From Ditylenchus dipsaci (Eukaryota; Nematoda; Chromadorea; Rhabditida; Anguinidae): 64,000 bases of DNA. The DNA is taken from contig SADC01001378.1 in the NCBI GenBank assembly GCA_004194705.1, positions 124,001 through 188,000 on the forward strand. Direction: 5' to 3'. The notes under the pieces are model-generated. The model had not been told where the DNA came from. It saw nothing but the letters and a program-made list of their open reading frames with translations, and did not search any database. Shown one piece after another: positions 21,940 through 34,100 of the stretch (positions are counted from its first letter, which is position 1; each line of letters starts with the position of its first letter). Both the position numbers and the translations under genes were made by a program.

Positions 21940-22590
21940 CAGGGCTCTCCTTTGTACTTATTTATAAGATTTGTACTTATTTTCGCCTTGTGTACTTATT
22001 TCGTACTTATTTTTTGATTTGGCTCCAAAATATGTAAGAAAACATTCAAATTGTTCAAAATTTTCGTCTGCGGCACAGTTCTTCGTTCAATTTTTTAAAT
22101 GCGCGTCAACTTTCATACCGACTGTGCCGGCGTCTACCACCTGCTCATGAAGGATAGAGAACTTGTAAACAAAATTCATGGAGGTAAAAAATATTGACCC
22201 TATTCACCTTTAGGTGCCCACATTTTTTGCCCTGGTCCCCCCTGTTGTTTTGAAGGTGATCATGGTCAAGGTGAACATGTTAACTATAATCACAGTATCA
22301 ATATGAAAGAAGGGACCAAGGCATTTTACAACAAAAAACAACAGGGGCGACCAAGGCAACTATAGGTGAATAGGACCCATATGGAAAACTTGTAAGAAAA
22401 TTCATGGATGCAAAAAAATATGTTTAAAATCTTTTGTTTGGTTTAGTTCGCTTGAAAATGTTATCTTCTGTTGTAGAATAAAAAGTTTGGGCCGATTTTA
22501 ACGTGTTTTGGAAAATGTACTTATTTTTTGGCTCAAAATCTTATTTTTTCAAGAATGTACTTATTTTTAAAATTTTGAGATGAGAGCCTG
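21940..22590. mobile_element. hAT-type non-autonomous element
   Basis: Ends CAGGGCTCTC and, in reverse complement, CAGGCTCTCATCTCAAAATT. A perfect 8 bp target duplication TTTTATAT (21932-21939 and 22591-22598) supports a hAT. Sub-terminal GTACTTATTTT words occur on both sides in inverse. A separate ~183 bp hairpin (22196-22378; ends GACCCTATTCACCTTTAGG / CCTATAGGTGAATAGGACCC) is nested inside it. Confidence 0.85.
22196..22378. mobile_element. Hairpin MITE nested in the hAT element
   Basis: Inverted ends GGTCCTATTCACCTATAG / ACCCTATTCACCTTTAGG, plus an inner inverted pair around CCCTGTTGTTTTGAAGG versus AACAACAGGGGCGACC. Non-coding. Confidence 0.6.
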
Positions 22591-23189
22591 TTTTATATAC
22601 ATAATATTATTCAAGTACTTTGTTGGCGAAAAAATCTTATAAATTTTGTTGAATGTGAAAAAATGTTAATAGCCGAAAATGAGCACGAAATAGTAGCTAA
22701 AAGTAGTAGGAAACAATTGAGCAACTTGATGATAAAAAGCCACAGAACAAGCAAATGAAGAAAAATGGTTTGTGAGGGAGGGGTCAGTAGACACAAAGAG
22801 GGAGTAATCTCCTGGATGGACAACATCTTTTTGTTTTCCTGCCTTGCCCTTTTTTGGGAGGGGGCTTGATTGAAGTTTTGTTAGGAAAGGACCAATCTCC
22901 GTCTTTCTTCACATGATCCCATTTTCTTGGATGAACGAGATAATTAAATATTTTTTTGGTTCTTTAAGAAGGAAAAGTTCTTCTTGTTCTAATTTGGCTG
23001 AAGGAGTGGAAAATGAATGCACACAAGTTGACTCTTCAAACAATTTAGATAGTGTTCAATTATAATATTTCTATTTTTTAGTTGTCTTATGTTATGAACA
23101 TTTAGTGTCGGAATTGTGGGCAAAAAGACTCAAGTAACAAGAACCCAATGATATACTAGAATTAGTTGTGAAAAAAAATATAATTTACC

Positions 23190-23435
23190 GCATTGCTTCT
23201 AATAAACGTCCCTCCCCGAAAGTCGGAAAATGTACCCGAACTTCTTTTTGTCGATTTTACAAAAATTTTTTAAACTAAACCGTGAAATTCAGTATCTTCG
23301 CATTTTTGAGATTTAGGACTTTTTATTGTGAGGTCTTATAACATCGAAAAATCTAAGTAAATTTGAATGCCTGAATGAAGGCTACTGGGTACATTTTCCG
23401 ACTTTTGGGGAGAGCGTTTATTAGAGGAAATACGG
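23190..23435. mobile_element. Palindromic MITE, TACCGTATTTCCTCTAATAA ends
   Basis: Left TACCGCATTGCTTCTAATAAACG and right, in reverse complement, TACCGTATTTCCTCTAATAAACGC, with an inner inverted pair GAAAGTCGGAAAATGTACCC. A divergent relative spans ~46970-47193 (ends TACCGTATTTCCTCTGAAAAGG / TTTTTAGAGGAAATACAGTA). Confidence 0.6.
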
Positions 23436-23499
23436 TATTTGTTCTCAGCTAGTTTGGCTATTTGCGATACCTCCAATCAGTGAGTCTTGTTTTATTTTA

Positions 23500-23665
23500 G
23501 AGGGACAAAACAGAAAAATGCCTCCTTCCTGCAAAAAAGTGCCCGTTTTTTGTGGGGAAAAAAAATACAAATTCGTATAATAGCTTATAATAGCACGAAA
23601 AAAGGGCACTTTTTCGCTATAAGAAGGCACTTTTTCGCCAGTAGGAGGCATTACCGTATCGTTCA
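23500..23665. mobile_element. Short array-armed element fragment
   Basis: Begins GGACAAAACAGAAAAATGCCTCC and ends with the inverse of GGCGAAAAAGTGCCTTC and ATGCCTCCTACTGGCG. The arms use the same GTGCC(C/T)...TTTTTCG unit as 12524-13517 and 31585-31992. I could not define a target duplication. Confidence 0.5.
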
Positions 23666-23979
23666 TTGAGAGACATATATGTTATATTATAGACGACCTC
23701 CGACCAAATGCTTAGTCCTGCTCATCTCTATTGCAGGTCATTTTACCTAGATCTTTTTTGACTTTACATTGTTTTTAGTCTGCAATTCAGGGATGGGGTT
23801 TTTAAGCCCGATTAGCTCCACCCTGGATCTATTGACGTGAACACAACACTTTTTTCAATTTTGTATTGCTAAATCAAATTAGTACAAAAAATAAAAATAT
23901 AATAATTTTCAAAATTGGTTGCTTTGGCCCCAAAGTGCAAGTGGTCACAATTCAACAACAGGAACTAGGGATGAAAATA

Positions 23980-24138
23980 CAGTCGAGTCTCGGTTTAACG
24001 TACCCCCTGGGACCGGCCCTAGGGGTACGTTAAATCGAGGGGTACGTTATATCGGGGGTAAATTTGACGGAGTTTATTATTGGAGGGACCGCCCAGGGCT
24101 ACGTTAAATTGGGGGTACCTTAAATCGAGACTCGACTG
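23980..24138. mobile_element. TA-flanked MITE, CAGTCGAGTCTCG ends
   Basis: Perfect inverted ends CAGTCGAGTCTCGGTTTAACG / CGATTTAAGGTACCCCC, bordered by TA. The interior repeats a ~20 bp GGTACGTTAAATCGAGGGG word. A near copy is at 42365-42542. No coding sequence. Confidence 0.75.
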
Positions 24139-24348
24139 TAGTCCAAATTCTAGAATATGACCTGATTTCCTCAAGTCCTGCTATTTGGAATCAACACTGT
24201 TGTTTTGCTTAGTTTTAAATAATTTATATAAAAATTTCAGATGAAGTTTTTATTTAATGGCTGATAGCCTTATAAAACAAAAATGCAGCATAAAACTGTG
24301 ATAAATTGACTAACTTTGTAAGTTTTAGTAAAAAGTGTTTGCAGCAGT

Positions 24349-26958
24349 TCAATACCATCCCCAGGACTTCATATCAGTGTATGCTTGTTTGAGCATTTCT
24401 TCCCAGTTTTTCTTTTGTTCGGCAGTGCATCCACCAGCGTGCTTTGCCATTGTCGCCAAAATGGCTCTATTGTCTTCTTAATTAAATAAATACTTGAAAT
24501 TTTGTTACTAAATACAAAAATTACATAAAACTTTTAAGAGGGATTTCATTGTCGCCATAGTGCTCTTTGAAATTAGATAGGGCTGAACGCCTAAAATATT
24601 TTGCTTATTAATTGCATCCACTAGCATAAATAAGCCGAAAAACTTTTAATACCATGGCCTTTCATTTCCAAAATTGCCGGAAGTTGGAAAAACATTGGAG
24701 CTCTATAAACAACATGTGTTAGGTTGTAACTGGTTGGTTTGTCTTCAGTCATTTACATCTTTTAGAATAATCTTGTTTTTAAATTTAAATTTTGTTTTGA
24801 GCAGCCAAAATATTTAGAAAAGGCTCAAATTGTTTTACCCGCCAAATTACTGATTTACCCGCCAAATTATTTTTTTACCCGCCAATTTGAATTTTGAGCA
24901 AAATACTCGTTTACCCGCCAATTACTGATTTACCCAAATTTGATTACCCGCCAAATTTGAATTTTCGGTGAAATACTGCAGTAAATTTTGCGGGAATTCA
25001 GATTTTTATAGTCAAAAAATGACTTGGATCGCTCAAAATCCCACCCCGAGTGGCCAGAAGCCCTGAAAGTTGGTTTTTTGGGTTTACTAAAGGGGGGGTA
25101 AACTTTTTGCGAAAAATCGATTGAGCGGATCAGATTTCCAGTCCGATCGGCTGAATTGCTCAGAATTTCACCTGAACCTTCTCAACCATCTTTAAACCAC
25201 CCTAAGCACTGATTTAGGGTAGTTAGATACTGGTCTGAGCAGTTTGGATGGTTAGGGTGGTTTAAGATGGTTGAGAATGGTTTAAGGTGTTAATCCTAGC
25301 GATTGAGCCCATCGACCGAAATCTGATCCGCTCAATCGATTTTTCGCAAAAGTTTACCCCTTTTGTAAAACCCCAAAAAACCAACTTTCAGGGGCTTCTG
25401 GCCATTCGGAGCGGAATTCTGACCAATCCAAGTTACTTTTGACTATAAAATCTGAATTCCCGCAAAATTTACTGCAGTATTTCACCGAAATTCAAATTTG
25501 GCGGGGTAAATTCAAATTTGGCGGGGGTTAAATCAGTAATTTGGGGGGTAAACGAGTATTTTTGCTCAAAATTTCAAATTTGGCGGGGTAAAAAATAATT
25601 TGCGGGGTAAATCAGTAATTTGGCGGGGTAAATTAGTTACAGCCTTTAGAGAAAAAGGGTTTTTAAAGTAAATTTTGCTCGACACTTATGCACTTAAGAA
25701 GAAGGAGTATTTTTATAATTTGTGAATAATATTCAGGGTTAAAGATGCACAGACTTCACTGTGACATGATTTCGAGCAATACTCATCATCTAGAGTATTT
25801 TCACCCACCTCCAACAACCTTTGTATCAACTTTCATAAAATTGCATACCATTCATAGCAAACATGACGAATTTATGTGAGTGCCCAAGGGTGTCTGGCTC
25901 AATTCCATCCGCACCATATGCTTCAGCAATATCAGGGTGTTTAGTAAACAATCTGAAATTTAAAGTAATTTTGCGTTGGGACGCAATCGACTCGCCGATG
26001 CCATAACTTGCCAACGAAAAATAATCGCCAACGGTGAAACTCGCCAACGAAAAAGGTCATCTTGGGACCGGCCATAGGGAGTTGTTTAATAGATTTTTTG
26101 TTGGCGATTTTTTCGCATTGGTGAGTTTTTTTTTGCTAGTTGGTTGCGTCCCTTTTTTCTATAATTTTTGTAGTTTTTTATCTGCTGGAATTCATCTTGT
26201 TTGGGCTTATGGACTTTAGTTGTGTGCGTGTCTGAGTCAGGCCAGATTTGATGCATTTCTCCGAAGGGAATTGCATTCCTATTTCGCCTAAGAAATATTA
26301 ACTCAAAAATTTATCTCTCGTTGCTTTTAGCTTAGCTGACAACAATATTTACTTAGCAGTTGTGGCTCAAAATCATTTTTGAACCCTTTTTCACTTTTTC
26401 GAAAAAAAAAGATGAAATATTTAACGGCTTGGATGCGTTAAAAGACCATGCTCACTCGTTCTAAGTGGTCCTCGCCAATTTGAAAGTCTCTTCCAAGCTA
26501 ACCATCCCCATCCAGGTCAGTATCAGCCTGAAGCGACCTAACCAAAACAAGGTGATCAGTACTCTTTGTATTGACCAAAGCCTGGTTTATAGCAGGAAAT
26601 TCACAAAAAACAATAATATTTTTTTAAAAACATGTACTCACGCACTAGAAAAAAGTTCATTTTAGGAAGGGTGCGAACACATTAGTTAAAGTGAGAAAAA
26701 AATCTTCTCCAAAAGTTCATTATTTTTTTAGTTAAATAATTTCTGACAAATTCTTAATGGCTATTTTTATGTTCAAGTTCTAAGAGATACCAATAGATTT
26801 TTCGTCCATTATCGTTGAATTTGTACACAAACTCAAATTAGAAACAAAACTCACTGTTTGTAATATTCTATTCCATTTTCCTTGCTCATCTTAAAAGCAG
26901 CTGCGTGCTTCTTGAGTAAATCTACGTTTACGGCATTTTTAAAAATTAACAAAATACA
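24349..26958 (-). CDS. Globin gene 2 (five exons recovered)
   Basis: Exons on the minus strand: 26958-26855 (NAVNVDLLKKHAAAFKMSKE...YYKQ), 25952-25849 (LFTKHPDIAEAYGADGIEPD, then TLGHSHKFVMFAMN), ~24702-24653 (SSNVFPTSGNFGNERPW), 24590-24532 (RSALSNFKEHYGDNEIPLK) and 24476-24349 (DNRAILATMAKHAGGC..., ending TDMKSWGWY). Most junction phases agree; the join into the third exon is off by one base or needs another site. The E-helix histidine is in GHSHKF and the proximal histidine in FKEHYG, as expected for heme binding. The second intron holds a foldback MITE and the palindrome at 24834-25638. The 5' start is not resolved. It differs strongly from globin gene 1, so it is not a recent tandem copy. 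Confidence 0.75.
24834..25638. mobile_element. Foldback element with TTTACCCGCCAAATTACTGA arms
   Basis: Both ends are made of tandem copies of a ~20 bp unit (TTTACCCGCCAAATTACTGA) in inverse orientation. The inner arms are long: CTGCAGTAAATTTTGCGGGAATTCAG is mirrored near 25450, and AACTTTTGCGAAAAATCGATTGAGCG near 25330. The centre is a GGGTGGTTTAAGATGG palindrome. It lies in an intron of globin gene 2. Confidence 0.75.
25977..26150. mobile_element. Small GGGACGCAA element in globin gene 2 intron
   Basis: Ends GGGACGCAATCGACTCGCC and, in reverse complement, GGGACGCAACCAACTAGC. Interior words AACTCGCCAACGAAAAA are repeated in both orientations. It is a miniature relative of the 47712-49308 element. 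No clear target duplication. Confidence 0.55.
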
Positions 26959-26959
26959 C

Positions 26960-28680
26960 TATAGAGAAATAATAGCCTTGGAATTACAATCCGAAACTTT
27001 AGTATAGCTTATGCCTGTCTTAAAAATATTTCACTTGGACCTGAACTTTGTATCTCGTCGCAGCTCGATTCTTAGAAGTTTTGAAACTAAAAGAAAATGA
27101 CTTTAAAGCAGCTCAACTGCACCAAACACAACAAAGTAAAAAAAACAGCAAAAGGAAACTAGGAAAAGTTATCTGTCAGCTAAGCCAAACCACCTTGCCG
27201 CAAAGAAATCAATCCTTTTTATTATGCCTACACTCACATAAACAATGGAAGGCAACTTTGCACTTCCAGGAGCAAGACCTGCCCATTTTATTAGATCAAG
27301 CTGTGTGTGTGTGTGACACACAGCCTGATCAAAGTTTTTATTCACAACACTTTCAAAGACAACTGTTAGCCAGGAATTTCGCTTTAGACTGAAAAATACT
27401 GGAGTGTGATTAGTGATGCAAACACACATATACATCTACCTCTCGTGATTAGTTGCTTATAGTCACGTTGCTTTACTTATTTTTTGCTTGCTTTTTGTTA
27501 TGAAAGAAGCTACTGCTAATTGGTTTAGCTTTATAGTTTTGAAAGAGACTACTTAGCTAAAATGATCTACTAGATCATCCATTCAGAAATTTTCGATGAA
27601 AAAAAAAGGCGGGGAAGAGATAGAGTATCCATGTCTTTTAGAATGCATGAATATCGCTTGATAGTTTAGGTCCATCCACTAGTGCTCAGAGATAAAGACA
27701 TGCACTTCATAAACGCCTGTTCTCTAAAAATTATTTTCAATTAATTTCAGTTCAATCCCTATGTTTACAATCCTGTCTAGCATAACTGTGAGCATGCGGT
27801 GTACCTCTTGGCACTGAGCTTGCAGACAAGTGAGCTTGCAGACTGCTTGACTTCAAAAAAAATTCTTGCCGCAATTCGCGGTTTGTTGCGCATAGCACAG
27901 TGAAATCATGTTGCTCCTGACTTTTTGTTAACCCCTTTTGGTCTATGTGTATGAAAAATAACATAAAAGTTTTCAATTTTTTGTATTTGAAATCATTATA
28001 TACAAGGGTAAATTATCGGTTTATTGTAATAAAGATGTCAAAAACAGTGTTTGATAAGTAAAAGTTTGAGATTTTGACATTTTATGTTACCATGTAAAGC
28101 TCCTCCAACCCTCTTTCAAAAAGGGCTTTGCATTGTTTTTGACCAAATTTTAGAGACTGTTCTTAGATAAGTTACCGCTAAATTTGTAACCAATTAGATA
28201 AGCTGCAAAATGGGTGGTAACTTGCCTGTAAGAAATATTCATCTATGCCAAAATAAAGGCATGACCACCAGTATTTCTTAGATCCCATAGGAACGTGGTA
28301 GTTGTTTATCAACCACAGCTTTGAAGATTTGTCTATTGCCGATTTTCCAGCCTTCCCTAGCTGAGTTTTTTTTTTATTGAATGAGCACGTCGGTTTGGGG
28401 CAAAAAAAATAATTCTATTTTCTCATATCGAATCATTTAAAATTGCAGTTTCTTCACCACACAGCCTCCATGATAGAAAACTTGTGCTTCTTTGAAAGCC
28501 CTGCGTGTAATATGAAAGACCTGGTTTTGGTTTTTAAACAAAAATTATCTTTTGTTTAAAAAAAATTCTTATTTTCTTAATTATTCTTTGTTTAAAAAAA
28601 TTCGATCGAAAAAATACGTGAGTTTTGAAACATTCTCAATAATTTGATTAAAATTTTAATTTGTTGTTGAACAGGGTAAT
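26960..28680. other. No gene recognised
   Basis: AT-rich sequence upstream of globin gene 2. It must contain that gene's promoter and first exon, but I could not identify either. The open frames near 27048-27435 show no recognisable domain, and a GT/CA run at ~27301 is the only obvious simple repeat. Confidence 0.4.
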
Positions 28681-29019
28681 AAAGTACGGTGCATAATTAT
28701 ACAACCTAAAATTATACAAACAACCTAATTTCGCATGTTTGAAGACTTTTTGAAACAACTTTTAAAATTCATTGTTGCCATGTAAAAGAGCATAGCAGAA
28801 AACGCTGTTTCCAGCTCGAAATTGAAATTTTGTATCGAGATTTGTAAATCTTTTGTAGCACTAATACAAAATCTCAATTTCGGGCTGGAAACAGCGTTTT
28901 CTGCTATGCTCTTTCACATGACAACAATGAATTTAACGTTATTTTAAAATAAAAGTTGTTTCAAAAAATCATCAAACACGCGGAATTAGGGGTGTTCGTA
29001 TAATATGCACCGCACTTTA
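28681..29019. mobile_element. Long perfect-arm hairpin MITE
   Basis: Ends AAAGTACGGTGCATAATTATAC and AAAGTGCGGTGCATATTATAC in inverse. The innermost arms (28785-28855 and 28865-28935) share GAGCATAGCAGAAAACGCTG and TTTCCAGC(T/C)CGAAATTG almost without mismatch. Transcribed, it would form a stable ~70 bp stem. Confidence 0.75.
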
Positions 29020-29090
29020 GTATTCAAAAGCTATGCTGTAGAGCAGATTGAGAGCTGCAAAAGTCATTTTGCGGAAAAATTTTTGAATTA

Positions 29091-29287
29091 AAGCCTGACC
29101 TCTTCCTATCGGTGAATTCAAAAATTGATCATTGGACTCTGTACGGATTTTTGCCAGGTTTCAAAACTAAGCTAAAATTTGATTTCAGGCCTAGTTTTGT
29201 TAGAAACGTGAAAATCCGTGCAGAAGTAATGATCAAGGGAAATTTTGAATTGCGGGGACCACCGAGTAGAAAGAGGTCAGGCCTTTA
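29091..29287. mobile_element. Palindromic MITE, AAAGCCTGACCTCT ends
   Basis: Inverted ends AAGCCTGACCTCTTCCTATCGGTG / CACCGAGTAGAAAGAGGTCAGGCCTT, and an inner inverted pair CTGTACGGATTTTTGCCAGG / CGTGAAAATCCGTGCAG. A relative is at ~44818-45028 (GGTGCCCGGGAATTCAAAAA ... TTGAATTTCTGGGCACCACC). Confidence 0.65.
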
Positions 29288-29604
29288 AAGAATCTTGAAA
29301 AATGGAATATTTAAAAATGTCCGTTTCGTAACAAAACAATATTAAGAGTAGTAACTTATTCAGGTATTATGCCCGCAAAGTAGGCCAAAATACTTTAAAA
29401 GTGGTTAACAGATGGCGAAACCCACAACCAGTTTTTGACCAAATTTTTTTAATAAAACCGTCCATTTAACCCTATATATGACAATGCCATGCGAATAAAA
29501 ATTTGGTTTTTCGATTTTAGTTACGGCAGAAATGGGTTGGATAAATATTCAAATTCAGTTTTAGGTGGATAAAAAGAATAAATGTCAAAATTCGCAAAAA
29601 GTAT

Positions 29605-29778
29605 TGCTTTTATCGGCAGTTTTTATCGGACATTTAGCAGAATTTATGAAATCTGTCCACGGACATTTAGCACAGTTTTCGGTTTAATTCGGGCGAAACG
29701 ATCGAATCATATCGAAAATTGTGCTAAATGTCCGCGGACAAATATCACAAATTGTGTTAAATGTCCGGTTGCCGTTTT
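29605..29778. mobile_element. Palindromic MITE with TCGGACATTTAGCA arms
   Basis: Repeated inverted words TCGGACATTTAGCA(G/C)A and TGTGCTAAATGTCCGCGGAC, centred near 29690. Non-coding. Confidence 0.55.
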
Positions 29779-30472
29779 TATCACCAAGAAATATACATAA
29801 AAACAATTTATGAAGCATCAGAACAATAAGCATGTACTCTACAATCAAACTTTTAACAATACAAGAGCATTGCACAACTAAAACATGATTCTTATTTTAT
29901 GAAATAGAATTTTTAATTTACTATGAAACAGTGTTAATAGGTCTTTAATCAATTTTAGCAAGGCAAAATGGCATGATGATATGAAATAGATTTAGCTCAT
30001 CGATCAGTAACCAGACATCAACAAAATGGGGTAGTAGACAATTGTAGCAGCACTGTTGTTAAAAAATCAAAATAGATTGACAAGTGGACTAGTATGGTAA
30101 AAGAAAGCATACACAACAATACCAAAGCATCGAACTTCCTAATATTGTGTCCAGTGTGTGTCAAAAAAACTTAAAAAATTTGAGATTTTCAAATTTGCTT
30201 TATTTTGTTTGTAAATGACATCGTGAAAAAATTTTCGACTATTATTAGGAACGCGGACGTTTCATCACAGAGCTGTTTCGTCACGAAGTTATTTTTGGAC
30301 AAGAGTTTTGATCAAACGTGATGTTCTTGAGCAATATTTTCAGCTCCTCACATTAAATGAGTTTGAAAGCTTGATGGGTTAGAGATGCGAGCAGCACTTT
30401 TGATCAAAAATACATGTTGAAAATCTTTTCGTTTAGCTCCGGTCGAAAAACATCTTAATATACAGTCAACGC

Positions 30473-30840
30473 TCTATATAAGATAAATCCCCCACCTAAA
30501 GTTTGTTCCCACCTAGGGTCTGACACTTTTTAACCTCCTTCCTGAAATGATTTGCAAAATAGTTGAAAATATCGTAAGGATTCCGATTTTGCTGATCGTT
30601 TTGAGAAATTATTAATTTGCCATTTTTAACCGCAACGCTCCATATAAGATTTTCCCAAATCTAAAAAATGGGTATCTTGTATGGAGCGTTGCGAGTAAAA
30701 ATGGCAAAACTAAATAATTTCTCAAAGACGATCAGTGAAATCGGAATCCTAACGACATTTCTGACTAGACTGACAATTCACATTAGGGAAAACATTTCAG
30801 AAATGAGGTTAAAAAAATGTTTATAATTTTTGTGGCGAAA
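30473..30840. repeat. Palindromic repeat, CAACGCTC(C/T)ATATAAGAT words
   Basis: A TA-CAGTCAACGCTCTATATAAG start at 30471 is followed by a nested palindrome: CGCAACGCTCCATATAAGAT (near 30635) is mirrored at 30690, with outer arms GATTCCGATTTTGCTGATCG / CGATCAGTGAAATCGGAATC. The matching right TIR of the outer element is not clear. Confidence 0.55.
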
Positions 30841-31136
30841 CATCACGTACCCGCATTATTCTGAATATTTCTTAGAATTGCTGCTAAAGAACACTGAATA
30901 GAGTGAAAAATTTCACAGTAGCGGAGTTAAAAATTTTAAAATCGGGCAATACAAATGACAGCTCACACTTTCTGGTTTTTTTCGACCCACACTGAATAGT
31001 TGACAAAACCACTATGGAGGACAATGAACAGCAATATCAGAGCAGCAGAAGTTTATATTGGTTCACTGCAACAACAAGCCATTTACCGCCTTGCAAAATA
31101 AGCACCCATCCTCCACGCGAACAAAAGTAAAATACA

Positions 31137-34100
31137 TTACAGGTTTGCTATGACTTTGTATTTTTCTTCTAAACTCATGTTTTGCATTCGTGGATCTTTC
31201 TTCTTCTGCTTCATCAGCTGACGAGCTTCCTTGGCACTTAGCTTAAAGATATCTTTGTTCTCATCTAAAACCCTCTCAGTTCAAGTTAGAAAACTAAAGA
31301 CTTAAGCTGACTGACCCTTAACCATGGAGCCCGTAGAAGTGTGCGAATCAGTAGAAACAGGCGAGGGAAAATCACGAAGGCCTACAGCAGGTAAACCAGT
31401 TGTAGACTTCTTTTCATTGGAGTATGAAGATACGATCAGAGGAACAGGCTTAACTGCATTCCCGTTTCCACCATTAGATGCCACCACTGGGCTGGAGCTG
31501 TCGTAGCAATCACATGTTTCTAAAAAACATTTCATTAAACAGGGTTTAGTTGAGCGGGCTGTACAGTTTGATTGTTTATTTTACGGACGTTACGTAAAAA
31601 TGCCTCCTTTTGGCGAAAAAGTGCCTCCTTTTTGTGAAAATGTTCCTCCTTTTGCGAAATTTCCTACTTTTTGTGAAAATATGCCTCCTTTTGTGAGAAT
31701 TGTGTTGCTTTATATCCACATGTATTTTATCACCAAAGAACACAAATTGACCGCATTTTGTTACCAAAGAACACCAATTGACATGAATAAGCAGTTAAAA
31801 TCATCTAAACCATAAACGTTAACAGAAACAGGACAAAACCTTACAAAAGGAGGCTTTTTCTCACAAAAGGAGACACTTTTTTACAAAAAGGAGGCACTTT
31901 TCGTCTTTTTGACGAAAACGAAAAAAAGGAGGTATATTTTCGCAAAAAGGAGGCACTTTTTCGCCAAAAGGAGGCATTTTTCCGTTTTATCCTTATTTTA
32001 CAGGCCGAATAAAACGGCGGTTGCTTTTAACAAAATCAAGCTGCAGAAGTCATGATTTAACCAACGCTCAGAAACATATGTTAAAAATCAGTGTGGAAAA
32101 GCTTGATAATAGGGATTATTACAGCATCCCATTTGGCCGTTACAGTATGTATACGTTGCGGTATATACACAAATGTACTGAATTACCAATAAGTCAATTG
32201 ACCGAAAAGTCTACAACATTTTTCAGAAAGTTTAACTAAAGATTGAAAGTGAAAATAATACATTAGTCTGCTCCGTCAGTTGATGATGATGCCCAGTGCG
32301 TGCAACCAAAAGCTCTTTCGTGGATCTAACTTCTTGATTTACCAAATCGTTGCTTTGCCTGTTCTCGTAGTCTTCATTGTGTCCATTGAGATCGGTGCGG
32401 ACTGCAGGAGGCTTGACACGACTGAACACCTTCTCTAGCAGGTCATCGGGTGAACCGCTCGGCTGCACACACCCCTGGTAGATCTCATTGGAATGCTGAC
32501 TGTGAACCCCATCATCAGATTCTTCTTGAGTAGTGTCCACATGAATTGATGTTTTATGATCATCGCTCACCACTATAGCTGCATTCTGCGTTCTCATTGG
32601 TAAATGATGCACATCGTCGACTCGAGTCTGATAAGAAATAAATAAATTGAAGCAAACTCATAATGGTTTACATTACAAAAGAATGTACTCAAAAATAATA
32701 CGAATTGTAAAAAAAGAAAGCCAAACTAATCGAAAGATTTTTTGTAAAAGGGTTCAAGCAATAATGCAAATTATAACCCGGTGCAGAAGTAACCCTCACT
32801 TAAAAAAGTACCATATAAGTTGTTTGCAATCGATCAGGATTAGACACCTAAAAAATTTAGCCGATTATGTACTATTAAAGGAGAAAGCACAAAGATTAAC
32901 CACAGTTTCACGCCGACTTTGCACACCTGATGAACCATTCGTCTTTGCAGCAGGTCTCGGATCATAGTTACCGTAACCAGTAGAGATTGCCATACCACCT
33001 GGATGATGGGCAGTGTTGCTTGCTGCAGATGAGGGAGCCTTGGATCTGTTGTCTGTTTCAAATACAGTTACACGTTCGCTAGAAAATTTATTTAAAGGAC
33101 CACGGTTTTGAGGCGTAATCGTAACGAAACTTACGCCAATAAGATCTTTTCGACAATGACCTCTTTTTGCCAATGAGATCACTTCGCCAATGTTATGTTT
33201 TCGCCAGTAGCTTCTTTACTCATATACTCTTATTTTTCTGACAGAAAAATTACCACTCAGTTTGTAGCCAGTGAGATTAGTCACAAAATGATTGGAAATT
33301 TACTTGAAAAGAGAATAAGAGTACTTGGGAAAAGAAGCTATTGGCGATAACATACCATCGGCAAAGTGACCCCATTGGCGAAAGGATGCCATTGGCGGAA
33401 AGATCTTATTGGCGGAAATTTCATTGGCGAAACGATCACGATCCGGTTATGGCGCGCAGTGGCCTGTGCAAAATCGGAATTGGCGGCGGGTGGGGGGGGG
33501 GGTTGCAGTTTTTTTCGGGGGAACGACTCAAAAGAGTACAGGAAGAGACGAAAGAGAAATTTTCCCCTGCAATTCAAATTTTGCACACGACACTGAGTCC
33601 GAAAAGTATGATTGTTTAAAAAGATTTAATTCTGGGAAAATAGTTAAGAAACTAACTATGAATAAGGAGTTCCTGTTTCAGTATACCAGCGGTCGATTTC
33701 TTCAGCAGCAACGAGCAATTCTGTAACGAGTGGGTCCCGTTTGATCAAAGCAACGACTTCCTGAAAACAACGTATTTTATAGTGATACAGTCGATGCTCA
33801 ATATAACATACGATTTATACAGGATGAGTCAAGAAATTCGAACACTTTTGAACGGCCATAAACTTTTGTCTACGCCGAATTGCAAAATTTTGTAAACGCA
33901 GTACGACTCATTGCGTTTTTCATATCACATAACAATTTTTTTTATAAAAAGCTAAGTCGCACTGGATTTACAAAACTTTGGAACTCGTCATAGAAAAAAG
34001 TTATGACCGTTCAAAAGTGTTCGAATTTCTTGACTTACCTTGTATAAAGCACGCCTTTTCTAGCTTACTTTTGACAAGAATTTTGAACAAAAAAAATTTA

